Assembly (NCBI GenBank): GCA_018262455.1
Contig: JAGSPR010000048.1
Coordinates: forward strand, 1 to 23,212
Direction of reading: 5' to 3'
DNA: 23,212 bases
Origin: Deltaproteobacteria bacterium
GTDB taxonomy: Bacteria; Myxococcota; Polyangia; Haliangiales; Haliangiaceae
Of the stretch, positions 1 through 7,599 are shown piece after piece; within the stretch, counting starts at the first letter, position 1, and every line of letters starts with the position of its first letter. The translations under genes and the position numbers were made by a program. The notes under the pieces were generated by a model, which worked only from the letters and a program-made list of their open reading frames with translations, was not told the DNA's origin and did not search any database.

Positions 1-32
1 AACCTGTCAGCAGCCCTGTGGCCCAGCACTAG

Positions 33-1448
33 ATGAAGGCGCCAAGCAATCCCCCGCTGAGGGGGGCCTCTCGCACGCAGATCTTTGCCGGAGAGTCCCG
101 GCAGCTCCTTCGCATGGCAGGCCCACTCATGATCGCCGAGGCCGGCGTGGTGATGATGGATGTCGTGGACACGGTCATTGTCTCCCGTGCGGGCACGCTG
201 GCCATGTCGGCGCTTGCGTTGGGAACGATCATCTTCTTCGCGACCGTGCATTTCGCCTTCACCGCAGCCTTGGGCGCCGAGCCACTCATCTCACAGGCCC
301 ACGGCCGCAAGAATGCCGCGAGGGCGTGGGGCTGGGGCTGCCAGGCCTTCTACCTCGGCATCCTGCTCAGCCTGCCCCTGATGGCTGTCGCGCTGCTGAT
401 CGTGTTCGGGCTCGAAGCCGCAGGCGTGCCCAGCGAGATCGCCGACGAGACACGGTCGTTCTTGTTTGCGCGGCTGCCCGCATATCCGGCGATCGCGAGC
501 GCGGTCGTGTTTCGGTTCTATCTGTCCGCAACTCAACGGTCCAGCTCCATCCTGAAGGCTGTCCTCGTCGCCAACGCGCTGAATGCGTTTCTGGACATCG
601 GGCTCGTGTTCGGACACTTCGGATTTCCAAGGCTCGGGGTCGTCGGCTCGGGGTGGGCAACGACGAGCTGCAATTATCTACTGCTCGGGATGTGGTCGTT
701 CTCCGCGTGGCGCCGCACGCGACTCGAACACGGCACGAGCGACGCCATGGTGATTCCGCGGCCGTCGTTCGAGCGCATGCGCAGGATCTTCCACCTTGGC
801 TGGCCAGCAGGAACAAGCCTGACGCTCGACACCGCGGTGTTGATGATCATCTCCACACTGATCGGGTCATTCGGCGCGATCCAGTTGGCCGCCCACCAGA
901 TCGCGAATGCGGTCTCATCGCTCAATTGGATGTGCACGAACGGCCTCGCCAACGCGACCGCGGCGCGCGTCGGGCATCACATCGGACAGGAGGAACCGCT
1001 CCTCGCGCGCCGATCGGGTCAGATCGCGATCGCGACCAGCGCGGTGGTGATGATGACCTTGGGGGCCATCTGCGTCGTGTTCGCGAGCGGGCTCTCGAGC
1101 CTGTTTTCCTCCGATCCACCGGTGCACGACGTGAGCACGACGCTGGTTCGAATTGTCGGCCTCGTCGCCGTCTTCGATGGGATCCAGCTGGTCGCCGCGG
1201 GAGCGCTTCGCGGAACCGGCGACACCCGTTCGAACCTCTACGCCGGTCTCGTCGCATACTGGGCGATCGGGTTGCCGCTCGGATATTTGTTAGGCAGCGT
1301 GTTCGGCTGGGGCGCAGCCGGCTACTGGACAGGGCACACGACGGCACTGGTCTGTCTCGCCGTGTTCCTGGTGGTCCGGTTCTGGAACACCAGCGCATCC
1401 CTGGAGCGCCTGGAGAAGACGCACCACAGTGTCATTCCGGGAGTGTAG
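33..1448 (+). CDS. MATE family multidrug/metabolite efflux transporter
   Basis: Predicted inner-membrane antiporter of the MATE (NorM/DinF) family, which exports cationic drugs or metabolites in exchange for Na+ or H+. The 471-residue length fits the family (about 440-480), and the protein shows about twelve hydrophobic segments. The N-terminal MAGPLMIAEAG...VVDTVIVSRAG stretch (residues 28-54) matches the first MATE helix with its 'P-x(n)-D' pattern. IQLAAHQIAN (about 283) and AAGALRGTGDTR (about 388) are typical of the second half-repeat. The ATG at 33 directly follows a TAG at 30-32 and has no clear Shine-Dalgarno. Bases 3-32 could be the tail of an upstream gene (PVSSPVAQH then stop), which would make this start translationally coupled, but too little is visible to call that gene. 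A glycosyltransferase gene follows 62 bases downstream on the same strand with no hairpin between, so the two may be co-transcribed. The substrate cannot be told from sequence. Confidence 0.93.
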   Translation: MKAPSNPPLRGASRTQIFAGESRQLLRMAGPLMIAEAGVVMMDVVDTVIVSRAGTLAMSALALGTIIFFATVHFAFTAALGAEPLISQAHGRKNAARAWGWGCQAFYLGILLSLPLMAVALLIVFGLEAAGVPSEIADETRSFLFARLPAYPAIASAVVFRFYLSATQRSSSILKAVLVANALNAFLDIGLVFGHFGFPRLGVVGSGWATTSCNYLLLGMWSFSAWRRTRLEHGTSDAMVIPRPSFERMRRIFHLGWPAGTSLTLDTAVLMIISTLIGSFGAIQLAAHQIANAVSSLNWMCTNGLANATAARVGHHIGQEEPLLARRSGQIAIATSAVVMMTLGAICVVFASGLSSLFSSDPPVHDVSTTLVRIVGLVAVFDGIQLVAAGALRGTGDTRSNLYAGLVAYWAIGLPLGYLLGSVFGWGAAGYWTGHTTALVCLAVFLVVRFWNTSASLERLEKTHHSVIPGV

Positions 1449-1510
1449 CGCGCGCCGGTCAGTGCGATGATGGAGTCGGTCCAGCACGATGCAGACAGGG
1501 GGAGAGGTCT

Positions 1511-2698
1511 ATGGGGAAAAGGCTGTTACCATTGCCAATCACAGATGCTCCGCGACGATCGCGAACAGTTCACGATTATCCGGGCATCATCAGCGTCCAG
1601 CGCCAGGACTGTGGGGACGACTTTTTCGCCCCTGATGAGCCGGAGATCGACGAGCATGGTGAACGGATCCGCGACTTCCTGAAGACGCCATCGGTGGCGC
1701 TGTTGCTGCCGCTCGCATCAGAACGCGAACGCGAGACATTCTCGTCCGTGATCCATTACGTGACCAGCTGGGGAGTGCGGCCCTCCCAGGTTGCGGTCGT
1801 GTATACGGCGGCCGCGGCGAAGGTCGTCGAGGACCTCGAGCTGCAGAGACACGGATACCTCCTGATCCAGGAGGACGCTGCGATCTCACTCTGCGACACC
1901 CAGAGGATCCGGGAGAGATTTGGCGTGGAGTTGCACGGCACGCGCGGCAAGGGGCGAGCGATCTTTGCCGCCTTCCTGCACCTCAAGTACATCGCGAAGC
2001 GATCCGAGATCCGCGAGTTGTTCCTGTTCGACGTCGACGTGATCGTTGGTCAGTACAGGCCACTCGAATACCTGGCATACCCACACGTGTCGGCGCCGAG
2101 CCCGGACAGGTTATTTGTCCTCACGGCGCAGAACAACGCACGGAGAGACAATCACTACCTCGTCGTGCCCCGAGAGATCTGGCGGCATGAGAGCGACCTC
2201 GGACGTCACTACGTTCGCCACTTCGACAAGATCGTATGGAGCCTGACAGGTGAGATGAGCATGCGCTGGAGCGATGTCGTGGACTCGATCCCGTTTGCCG
2301 TCGGTTATGGCATCGAGACCGTGTGGCAGCTGTTCGCAGCGGATCTCACCGCGGACCGCGAACGATCGCCCAGGTGGAGCGTGTCGCAGGTAGTGAACCC
2401 GTGGACGAAAGAGGATGGTGGAAACGCTGGAGCGAGCGGGCGTTGCTATGACGCGATGATGTACTTGCAGCTCAACCGGATGGCGTGGTTCCTCATCAAA
2501 CACGGGAAGCACCTGTCGGAGCTCGGCGCCGACGACTATCGACAGATCAATACGAGACTCGGATCGGCACGCGAGACCTCGATCTTGCCGGACAATGGGG
2601 ATCACGGCCCCCCCTATCTCGTGAATGCCCAGTCGGACCTCTTCATCCCACCCATCCACTTGTTGAGATCGGAAGGTTGCCTCCGGGTCGCCGAGTGA
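1511..2698 (+). CDS. GT-A glycosyltransferase, glucosyl-3-phosphoglycerate/mannosylglycerate synthase-like
   Basis: 395-residue soluble protein with a GT-A nucleotide-sugar transferase layout. What I see: a beta-strand start VALLLPLASERE (about 60-71); a GTRGKGRAIFAAF segment (about 142-154) like the 'GKG' loop of GT78/GT81 enzymes; a DxD metal-binding motif at D174-V-D176 in ELFLFDVDVIVG; and LTGEMSMR (about 246) followed by IPFAVGYGIET (about 259-269). The last pair resembles the acceptor/catalytic region of glucosyl-3-phosphoglycerate synthases (GT81) and mannosylglycerate synthases (GT78). In those families the product is a compatible solute or a polysaccharide precursor; applying this here is inference. 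The ATG at 1511 is chosen because GGGGGAGAGG lies just upstream; the open frame extends further 5' but overlaps the MATE gene and has no coding character. It converges with the next gene, leaving 8 bases between stops. A GT-A transferase of unknown acceptor is the safe reading. Confidence 0.65.
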   Translation: MGKRLLPLPITDAPRRSRTVHDYPGIISVQRQDCGDDFFAPDEPEIDEHGERIRDFLKTPSVALLLPLASERERETFSSVIHYVTSWGVRPSQVAVVYTAAAAKVVEDLELQRHGYLLIQEDAAISLCDTQRIRERFGVELHGTRGKGRAIFAAFLHLKYIAKRSEIRELFLFDVDVIVGQYRPLEYLAYPHVSAPSPDRLFVLTAQNNARRDNHYLVVPREIWRHESDLGRHYVRHFDKIVWSLTGEMSMRWSDVVDSIPFAVGYGIETVWQLFAADLTADRERSPRWSVSQVVNPWTKEDGGNAGASGRCYDAMMYLQLNRMAWFLIKHGKHLSELGADDYRQINTRLGSARETSILPDNGDHGPPYLVNAQSDLFIPPIHLLRSEGCLRVAE

Positions 2699-2706
2699 GG
2701 TGATGG

Positions 2707-5136
2707 CTAAGGGAGGTCGTGCGCGCGGGCAACCGGCACGGTCGTGCGCGCACTGCGCAACACGTCACCGACCGTGATGCGCGCCGTCTCGCCGAACTGC
2801 TCCGGCACCATGATGATCGCCGGCGCGAACGGCCCGAAGAACGCGAGCAGCGTGCGCAGGTGGCTCGCGTGGAGGTGGCACGGGATGCCCGCATCGCCGA
2901 GGACGCGCTCGATGACGCCGGCGTACTGGATCTGATGGAGCACCCCGACGGGGACGAGCCTCCTGCGGTGCGCCCGCGCGTCGGCGATCATGTCGAGCAC
3001 GACCGCGGCTCCGATCATCGCGCCGACCGGCTCGGCGAACCCGACGCTCACATCGGTTCGCGTGGCAACGAGCCACAGCACCATGACGCTGCCGAGCAGC
3101 AGCGCGCTCACCAGCGTGGCCCGCCGCCACGCTGCGCGCGTCGGGCGGTCGAGCCCGGCCTGCATCGCGACGCGTTCGACGAGGGAGGGCCGAGAGAACA
3201 GCCACGCCCAGATCGGGATCGAGACGAGGACGATGCCGAACGCCAGCCAGGGATCGCGCTGCAGGCCGCTGATCCACACCGCCGCGTCGTCGAACGAATC
3301 GCCGAACTTGAGCGCGGACAGCATCATCACGAGGAACACCAGCGCCGCCGTGTCGCGGAGCGGCGCGACGCCCGTCACTGGCATCCGCAGCGCCGATTCG
3401 CGCTCGCCCGTCGCCACGCGCCAGCGCAGCACGTTCGCGGTGGCGATCACGATCGCGGTGAGCGTCACGAAGCCGAGGAGGTGGCCTCGGGTCAGGAGGT
3501 CCGGCCACGCGCCCGGCTCGGCAACGTAGGGCTGGACGAGCCCGAGCAGCGTGCTCGTCACGATCACGACGCCATAACCATTGCCGAGCCCGTGCTCGCG
3601 GATCATGCCCGCGACGACCGCGAGGACCAGCGTGCCCGACGCGAGCGACCCCATGACGAGCAAGCGGAACTGCCAGCCCGTTCGCTCGACGATGGTGGTG
3701 TGACGGCCGAAGCCCAGCAGCCCATCTCCAAGCGATTCGAGGTACCTCGCCATGAAGTAGCCCTGGATCAAGGCGAACACGATCGCGAGCACCGCGACCC
3801 CCTGCCCCAGAGCGACGCGACCCAGCGCATCATGGCGTCGCCAGCGCAGCCGCGGCACGATCAGCGCGACGAGCTCGACGAGGAAGAACGCCACGAAGAT
3901 CGGCCCGACGCCGAGCGCGACGACGCTGAACGAGCTGCCAAGGTCGCGACCCATGACGTGCTCGAGCTCGTCGCCGTTGAGGCCTGGCAACACCAGCTTG
4001 CCCCCGATCACCAGGACGACGGGAGCGAGCAGGGTCACCGCGAGGCGACGCCATGGAAACACACCGACCACGGGCGCCGGCTTCGCGCGCCACACCGGTC
4101 GCGCGAGCCGCAGGACGAACCCCACCAGCAGGGCGAACGCGAGGCCAGCGCCGAGGCCAAGCAGCAAGCGGGCCGCCCACTCCTGATTGCGAACATCGGC
4201 CGGTGGCGTCCAGGTGTGGGCCTCGACCTTTCCGCCGGGCGGCAGCGCGCCCTGCGCGAGCACGGCGACGAGCGCACGGGCTTCGCGTTCGGGATCGGAG
4301 CCGCCACCCATCGTGATCGACACACGCCCACCGCAGATCCGGTCGTTGATGATCGGCGCGGAGCGGATCCGGCCACCGAGGATCGTGGCGAGCTTCCGGG
4401 TCACGAGCCGTGCGGTGACGTCGCAGAACCGCTCGCCGCCTCGTCGCGTGAGGTCGAGCAGCACGACCGGTCGGTTCGAGCTCGGCTCGAACGACTGTGT
4501 CGCGCCCGAGATCATCGACCCGTCGATCAGCACCTCGGACGCGAGCTCGTAGGTGCGCCAGTACGGTCGTTGATCCTGATCGCGAAGGTCCGGCTCGACG
4601 AATTCGAAGCCGAGCTCGTGATGGGCTGGAAGCGACCAGCCACGCGCGGTCGCGTTGGCGATTGCCTTGTCGAGAGCGGCGCGGGTGTACGCCTTGAGGA
4701 ACGGGTTGGTGTGCGCCGGCCCGTCATCCTCGGTATGCCAGCTATCGACATCGAGGAAGACCTCGTCGGTCTCGCCGATCCCCACCGCGTAGTCGGTCTC
4801 GAGCACCTCCTTCATCGCGAGGCCGCCTCCCGCGAGCGTCTCGATGATCTCGGTGGAGAGGTCCTCGGAGAGACCTGGGAATTCGAGGACGAGCATGTCG
4901 CGATCGCGACGCACGTCCGCGCGCTGCGCGAGGTACTGCTCGAACGCCGCCTCCGAGCCCGGAGCCGGCCGGTAGCGCACGCGCAGCCCACCGATCCGGT
5001 CGACGCCGCCGGGGCCACCGAGCAACGAGACCGCCGCGTCGGGAATCGGCCGGATCAGGAACGTGATCACGACGTACAGCGCGACGAGCAGCCCCGCGAC
5101 GATGGCCGCACGCGCAGGTCTCACGGGCTCGATCAT
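2707..5136 (-). CDS. SecD P1 domain - SecY-like channel - DUF2007-like chimeric membrane protein
   Basis: 809-residue membrane protein that combines parts of two Sec translocase subunits. One N-terminal helix (about 7-28) is followed by a periplasmic region. Residues about 213-300 (SFEPSSNRPVVLLDL..., LATILGGRIRSAPIIND, ARALVAVLAQGALPPGG) match the end of the SecD P1 domain. Two helices follow (about 320-385), then a SecY-like part: FSVVALGVGPIFVAFFLVEL...VPRLR (about 402-430) resembles SecY TM2, IREHGLGNGYGVVIV (about 510-524) resembles the TM5 'GIGNG' motif, and GAMIGAAVVLDMIADA (about 704-719) resembles TM10. The SecY cytosolic 'PGxRPG' motif is missing: only LDRPTRAAW is present. The last 85 residues (AGIPCHLHASH..., IIMVPEQFGETAR) look like DUF2007. 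I chose ATG 5136 because it precedes the first helix; there is no clear Shine-Dalgarno, and the frame is open back to 5301. The opposite-strand frame is rejected because only this strand gives hydrophobic helices. The role is unknown; a specialised export or membrane-insertion factor is possible. Confidence 0.78.
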   Translation of the reverse strand: MIEPVRPARAAIVAGLLVALYVVITFLIRPIPDAAVSLLGGPGGVDRIGGLRVRYRPAPGSEAAFEQYLAQRADVRRDRDMLVLEFPGLSEDLSTEIIETLAGGGLAMKEVLETDYAVGIGETDEVFLDVDSWHTEDDGPAHTNPFLKAYTRAALDKAIANATARGWSLPAHHELGFEFVEPDLRDQDQRPYWRTYELASEVLIDGSMISGATQSFEPSSNRPVVLLDLTRRGGERFCDVTARLVTRKLATILGGRIRSAPIINDRICGGRVSITMGGGSDPEREARALVAVLAQGALPPGGKVEAHTWTPPADVRNQEWAARLLLGLGAGLAFALLVGFVLRLARPVWRAKPAPVVGVFPWRRLAVTLLAPVVLVIGGKLVLPGLNGDELEHVMGRDLGSSFSVVALGVGPIFVAFFLVELVALIVPRLRWRRHDALGRVALGQGVAVLAIVFALIQGYFMARYLESLGDGLLGFGRHTTIVERTGWQFRLLVMGSLASGTLVLAVVAGMIREHGLGNGYGVVIVTSTLLGLVQPYVAEPGAWPDLLTRGHLLGFVTLTAIVIATANVLRWRVATGERESALRMPVTGVAPLRDTAALVFLVMMLSALKFGDSFDDAAVWISGLQRDPWLAFGIVLVSIPIWAWLFSRPSLVERVAMQAGLDRPTRAAWRRATLVSALLLGSVMVLWLVATRTDVSVGFAEPVGAMIGAAVVLDMIADARAHRRRLVPVGVLHQIQYAGVIERVLGDAGIPCHLHASHLRTLLAFFGPFAPAIIMVPEQFGETARITVGDVLRSARTTVPVARAHDLP

Positions 5137-5277
5137 GGATGGATAACGCCCGACGATGGCGATGGCGTCAAGCGAACAACCGCCGTCGACGTCCCTCCTC
5201 GCGCTCACCTTCGGTTCGCGGGCACGCTGGCCGCGGGCAAGCTCGCGCACGCCATGCCGGTCATGCGGATGACGATG

Positions 5278-5299
5278 GCGAAGCCCAAGGCGGCTTCGC
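5278..5299 (-). terminator. Hairpin downstream of the DUF2752-like gene
   Basis: A perfect 8-bp stem (GCGAAGCC / GGCTTCGC) with a 6-base loop lies 19 bases past the stop of the DUF2752-like gene and about 140 bases before the SecD-SecY gene start. There is no U tract, so it may be a weak or factor-dependent terminator, or only a stem in the leader of the next gene. Confidence 0.35.
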
Positions 5300-5318
5300 A
5301 CCAGTAGGGCTCCTCACG

Positions 5319-5735
5319 TCACCGGCACAGCCACGGCACGTAGATCGCGGCTGCGAACAGCGCCAGGCTGGCGACCAGATCGATCACCCACACCCGCGCC
5401 GGATCGGGTGGCCGGACCGCGACCAGGGCTCGCCATCCGAGCTGGGCCACCAGGTACGCGAACACCGGCGCGGCCGCATTGTGGCGCGCCATCCCGGCCG
5501 CGAGATCGCCACGCAGCATCGCGCGCATCGCGGTGGTAAGGCCGCCGGTCGGCCCCTCCTGGCCGGCGGTGCGTCGGAGCACGGAACCGCCGGGAAAGCC
5601 GTGGCCAGCGGCGACCCACGCCGCCATTCCCCCCAACACCACCAGCACGATCAGGCTCGCCCTGCGATAGCTCGCCCGGCGAGCGGCCGCAGAGCCCGTG
5701 ATCCGAGTCCGCGGCTTCACCGCCGCCACGATCAC
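5319..5735 (-). CDS. DUF2752-like small membrane protein
   Basis: 138-residue protein with three hydrophobic stretches (about 27-43, 90-105, 117-135). The central GPTGGLTTAMRAMLRGDLAAGMARHNAAAPV (about 63-93) matches the DUF2752 signature 'CP.CGLTRA...L.GD...A...NP', but both cysteines of the usual CPxCG are replaced (here GPTGG). The start is GTG at 5735, whose bases overlap the TGA of the upstream DUF4190-like gene (GTGA, 4-base overlap), pointing to translational coupling. The family function is unknown; genes of this type often lie beside small membrane proteins of the DUF4190/TM2/CD225 kinds. The SecD-SecY chimera lies 182 bases downstream in the same direction, with a hairpin in the gap. 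Confidence 0.75.
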   Translation of the reverse strand: MIVAAVKPRTRITGSAAARRASYRRASLIVLVVLGGMAAWVAAGHGFPGGSVLRRTAGQEGPTGGLTTAMRAMLRGDLAAGMARHNAAAPVFAYLVAQLGWRALVAVRPPDPARVWVIDLVASLALFAAAIYVPWLCR

Positions 5736-6106
5736 CGGGTCGTCGGAGCCGGCGTCGGCTCGGCTTCGGCCGGCGCCGTCGGAGCGGACTCGTCCGGCGT
5801 CGTCGGCTTGTTCCGCCGCTCTTGCTTCTGCTGCTCCTCCTTGATGTCATTCCCGAACTTCGTCAAGGCCTCGTCGGCTTGGCTCCTGAGGGTCAGGTAC
5901 GCGTACAGCCACCAGCCCGCGATCGCGGTGCCGACGATGCCGCACACCAGGCCAGCGATCGCCATGCCCTTCCCCTGCGGCTTCTTCATCCCGAGCGCGC
6001 CGAGGACCACGGCGAGCAGCGTCAAGGGAATGGCGTACATCCCGAGGCACGGGATGAACGAGAACAAGAGGCCGACGATTCCCAGCACCAGCGCAGCAAT
6101 GGCCAT
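5732..6106 (-). CDS. DUF4190-like two-helix membrane protein
   Basis: 124-residue protein. Residues 1-38 (MAIAALVLGIVGLLFSFIPCLG...LGALG) and 47-72 (GMAIAGLVCGIVGTAIAGWWLYAYL) are two hydrophobic hairpin-like segments with the repeated 'A.A.LVLGIVG' pattern typical of DUF4190 proteins. A charged helix (about 75-98, probably short coiled coil) and a Pro/Thr/Ala/Glu-rich tail follow. The start is well supported: AAGGAG sits just ahead of ATG 6106. It is coupled to the DUF2752-like gene by a 4-base stop/start overlap. The biochemical function of the family is not known; a small envelope-associated protein is the most that can be said. Confidence 0.78.
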   Translation of the reverse strand: MAIAALVLGIVGLLFSFIPCLGMYAIPLTLLAVVLGALGMKKPQGKGMAIAGLVCGIVGTAIAGWWLYAYLTLRSQADEALTKFGNDIKEEQQKQERRNKPTTPDESAPTAPAEAEPTPAPTTR

Positions 6107-6125
6107 AGAGCTCCTTCGCGAGATG

Positions 6126-6149
6126 AGCGCACACCAACCCGGGTGCGCT
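6126..6149. promoter_or_regulatory. Inverted repeat upstream of the DUF4190-like gene
   Basis: A perfect 7-bp inverted repeat (AGCGCAC ... GTGCGCT, 10-base spacer) lies 20-43 bases ahead of the DUF4190-like start codon, within its leader or promoter region. It could be an operator or an RNA stem. A TTGACG/TAGTAT pair further up (6163-6185) has only an 11-base spacer, so I do not call a promoter. Confidence 0.3.
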
Positions 6150-6192
6150 ATCGCCGAACCAGATACTAGCCCACCTGCGCGTCAACCGCTGC

Positions 6193-6213
6193 CCCCGGGC
6201 CGGCAACCCGGGG
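6193..6213 (-). terminator. Hairpin immediately after the six-cysteine lipoprotein gene
   Basis: A perfect 7-bp G/C stem (CCCCGGG / CCCGGGG, 7-base loop) begins directly after the stop codon of the upstream minus-strand lipoprotein gene. It has no U run. Its position, between that gene and the DUF4190-like gene, suits a terminator or mRNA-end stabiliser. Confidence 0.4.
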
Positions 6214-6765
6214 TCAGTGGAGCTCGAACCACAGGTCGTCGGTGCACTTCTTGAACGCGAAGCAGTTCTTCGCGTTCTCGTAACATCGCACGAGCTTGGT
6301 CTTGTTCGCCTCATCGGCCTTGATGTTGCCGATCATATCCTTGCACTTGGAGCGCGCGAACGGCTCGTCCGGCGCACACACCTCGTCGGCGCGCTTGCAC
6401 TCGGCGGGTAGGCTCGCGCTGTCATCGTCGACGTCGCGCCGGACGCGGCGCTTGGACTTCGGGAACATCCTGCCGAACCCGTGCTCCGCTTCCTCGCCCA
6501 TGGTCGCCAGCAGGCCGCCCGCACAGCCGACGATCTCCATGCAGCTCTTCGCCTCGACTCCGCACGTCAAGAACCGGTCGGCGACGTCCTCGCCGACCAG
6601 CTTCTTGAGCTCCGGGAACTCCGCCGCGCACTCGTCGAGCTCCTTGGCGGACGCGGGGTCGTCACACAGCTTGGCTGCGCGTTCGCAGAGCTCGCGCGCC
6701 TTGCCGGTGCCGCCTTTGCCACAGCCACAGCCGAGCGCGACCACGATCGCCAACGCCGTTCGCAT
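6214..6765 (-). CDS. Predicted lipoprotein with duplicated six-cysteine module
   Basis: 183-residue predicted exported lipoprotein. MRTALAIVVALGCGCGKGG gives a short signal peptide and a lipobox-like end (VALGC, Cys at 13). The mature part has two modules with the same cysteine pattern. Module 1 (about 26-90) runs C-x6-C-x11-C-x21-C-x6-C-x5-C, from LCERAAKLC to CGVEAKSCMEIVGC. Module 2 (about 122-177) runs C-x6-C-x10-C-x19-C-x6-C-x5-C, from ECKRADEVC to CYENAKNCFAFKKC. A charged linker with KSKRRVRRDVDDD separates them. Six conserved cysteines per module suggest three disulfides each in an oxidising envelope compartment. I do not recognise a named family. ATG 6765 is preferred over an upstream in-frame GTG (6810) because it places the signal peptide at the N-terminus; the Shine-Dalgarno is weak. 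Confidence 0.75.
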   Translation of the reverse strand: MRTALAIVVALGCGCGKGGTGKARELCERAAKLCDDPASAKELDECAAEFPELKKLVGEDVADRFLTCGVEAKSCMEIVGCAGGLLATMGEEAEHGFGRMFPKSKRRVRRDVDDDSASLPAECKRADEVCAPDEPFARSKCKDMIGNIKADEANKTKLVRCYENAKNCFAFKKCTDDLWFELH

Positions 6766-6819
6766 GCGGCGACGATAGCATGGTGACTTCGCTCCGACAG
6801 CGCTCGGCACGAGCCTTGG

Positions 6820-7560
6820 CTACGGCTCGCGCACGTCAACCCCGACGTCGGCGAGGAGCCGGATCGTGGTCTCGCGCGCGCCTCCGACGATCGGCCGGCC
6901 GTGGCCCGCGAGCAGGTTGTCGTAGCGAAACCCGCGTTCGTGGAACGACCGCAGCGACGCGTAGGCTTGACCGAGATCCTTTGCGTAGGCGGGGTACGGC
7001 AGCGCCATGCCCTGGACGAAGGTGAGCGGGGGGAACGCGGCGAGCAAGGTGTCCCCCGAGAGCAGGCTCGACGTCGTGTCATGGCGATAGAACACCGATC
7101 CGTCGGTGTGGCCCGGCACCGCGTGGACCTCGAGCCCGGCGACGGTCTCGCCGCCTTCGAGCACGCGATCGACTCGCAGGCCCGCAGCCGGCAGCCGATT
7201 CTCGAGGTGCGCGAACAGCCGTGCGAACCGCGTGGCTCCGGGTTCGGGATGGAGCCGGGGGCGCGCGACCCGCCCCTCGAGTACGGTGGCATCATCCCGG
7301 TGCGCGTAGATCTTGACGCCGTACCGACGCTGGAGGAACGCGGCGTTGCCGGCGTGATCCGAGTGGCGGTGGGTGAGCAACACGCCGGTCAACTCGCTCG
7401 GGCGCAGCCCGGCCCGCCGGAGCTCCCACAGCAGCGTGGCGCGCTCCGCCCAGTGCCCGGTGTCGACCAGCCAGCGATCCCCGCGCTGGCCATCGAGCAG
7501 GAACACGTTGGCCACGCGGACGCGCGCGAGATGACGGATGCCTGCGACGACTGGCTTCAT
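6820..7560 (-). CDS. MBL-fold metallo-hydrolase
   Basis: 246-residue metallo-beta-lactamase-fold enzyme. The metal-binding set is complete: T-H-R-H-S-D-H (about 63-69) is the HxHxDH motif, VPGHTDGS (about 147-154) gives the next His, SGDTLLA (about 168-174) the bridging Asp, and AGHGRPI (about 216-222) the last His. This arrangement is usual for glyoxalase II-like and related hydrolases that act on thioesters, lactones or phosphoesters. No feature fixes the substrate, and there is no signal peptide, so it should be cytoplasmic. ATG 7560 begins MKPVVAGIRHLARVRVANVF, directly ahead of the first beta strands; the Shine-Dalgarno is poor. It lies 39 bases after the preceding lipoprotein gene and 54 bases before the six-cysteine lipoprotein gene, on the same strand. 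Confidence 0.92.
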   Translation of the reverse strand: MKPVVAGIRHLARVRVANVFLLDGQRGDRWLVDTGHWAERATLLWELRRAGLRPSELTGVLLTHRHSDHAGNAAFLQRRYGVKIYAHRDDATVLEGRVARPRLHPEPGATRFARLFAHLENRLPAAGLRVDRVLEGGETVAGLEVHAVPGHTDGSVFYRHDTTSSLLSGDTLLAAFPPLTFVQGMALPYPAYAKDLGQAYASLRSFHERGFRYDNLLAGHGRPIVGGARETTIRLLADVGVDVREP

Positions 7561-7599
7561 GGCGCACCGGACTCGGCGCGAGCGTAGCGCGTTGCGCGG

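Noticed and set aside
326..1510. In-frame extension of the glycosyltransferase gene back into the MATE gene
   Set aside because: The extension is Arg-rich and out of frame with the well-supported MATE protein; the ATG at 1511 has a good Shine-Dalgarno.
2719..5307. 862-codon plus-strand open frame opposite the SecD-SecY gene
   Set aside because: Its translation is an extreme His/Asp/Arg/Glu-rich string with no domains, as expected antisense to a GC-rich gene, while the minus strand gives clear membrane helices and Sec motifs.
6163..6185. TTGACG/TAGTAT promoter for the DUF4190-like gene
   Set aside because: The spacer is only 11 bases, too short for a sigma-70-type promoter.
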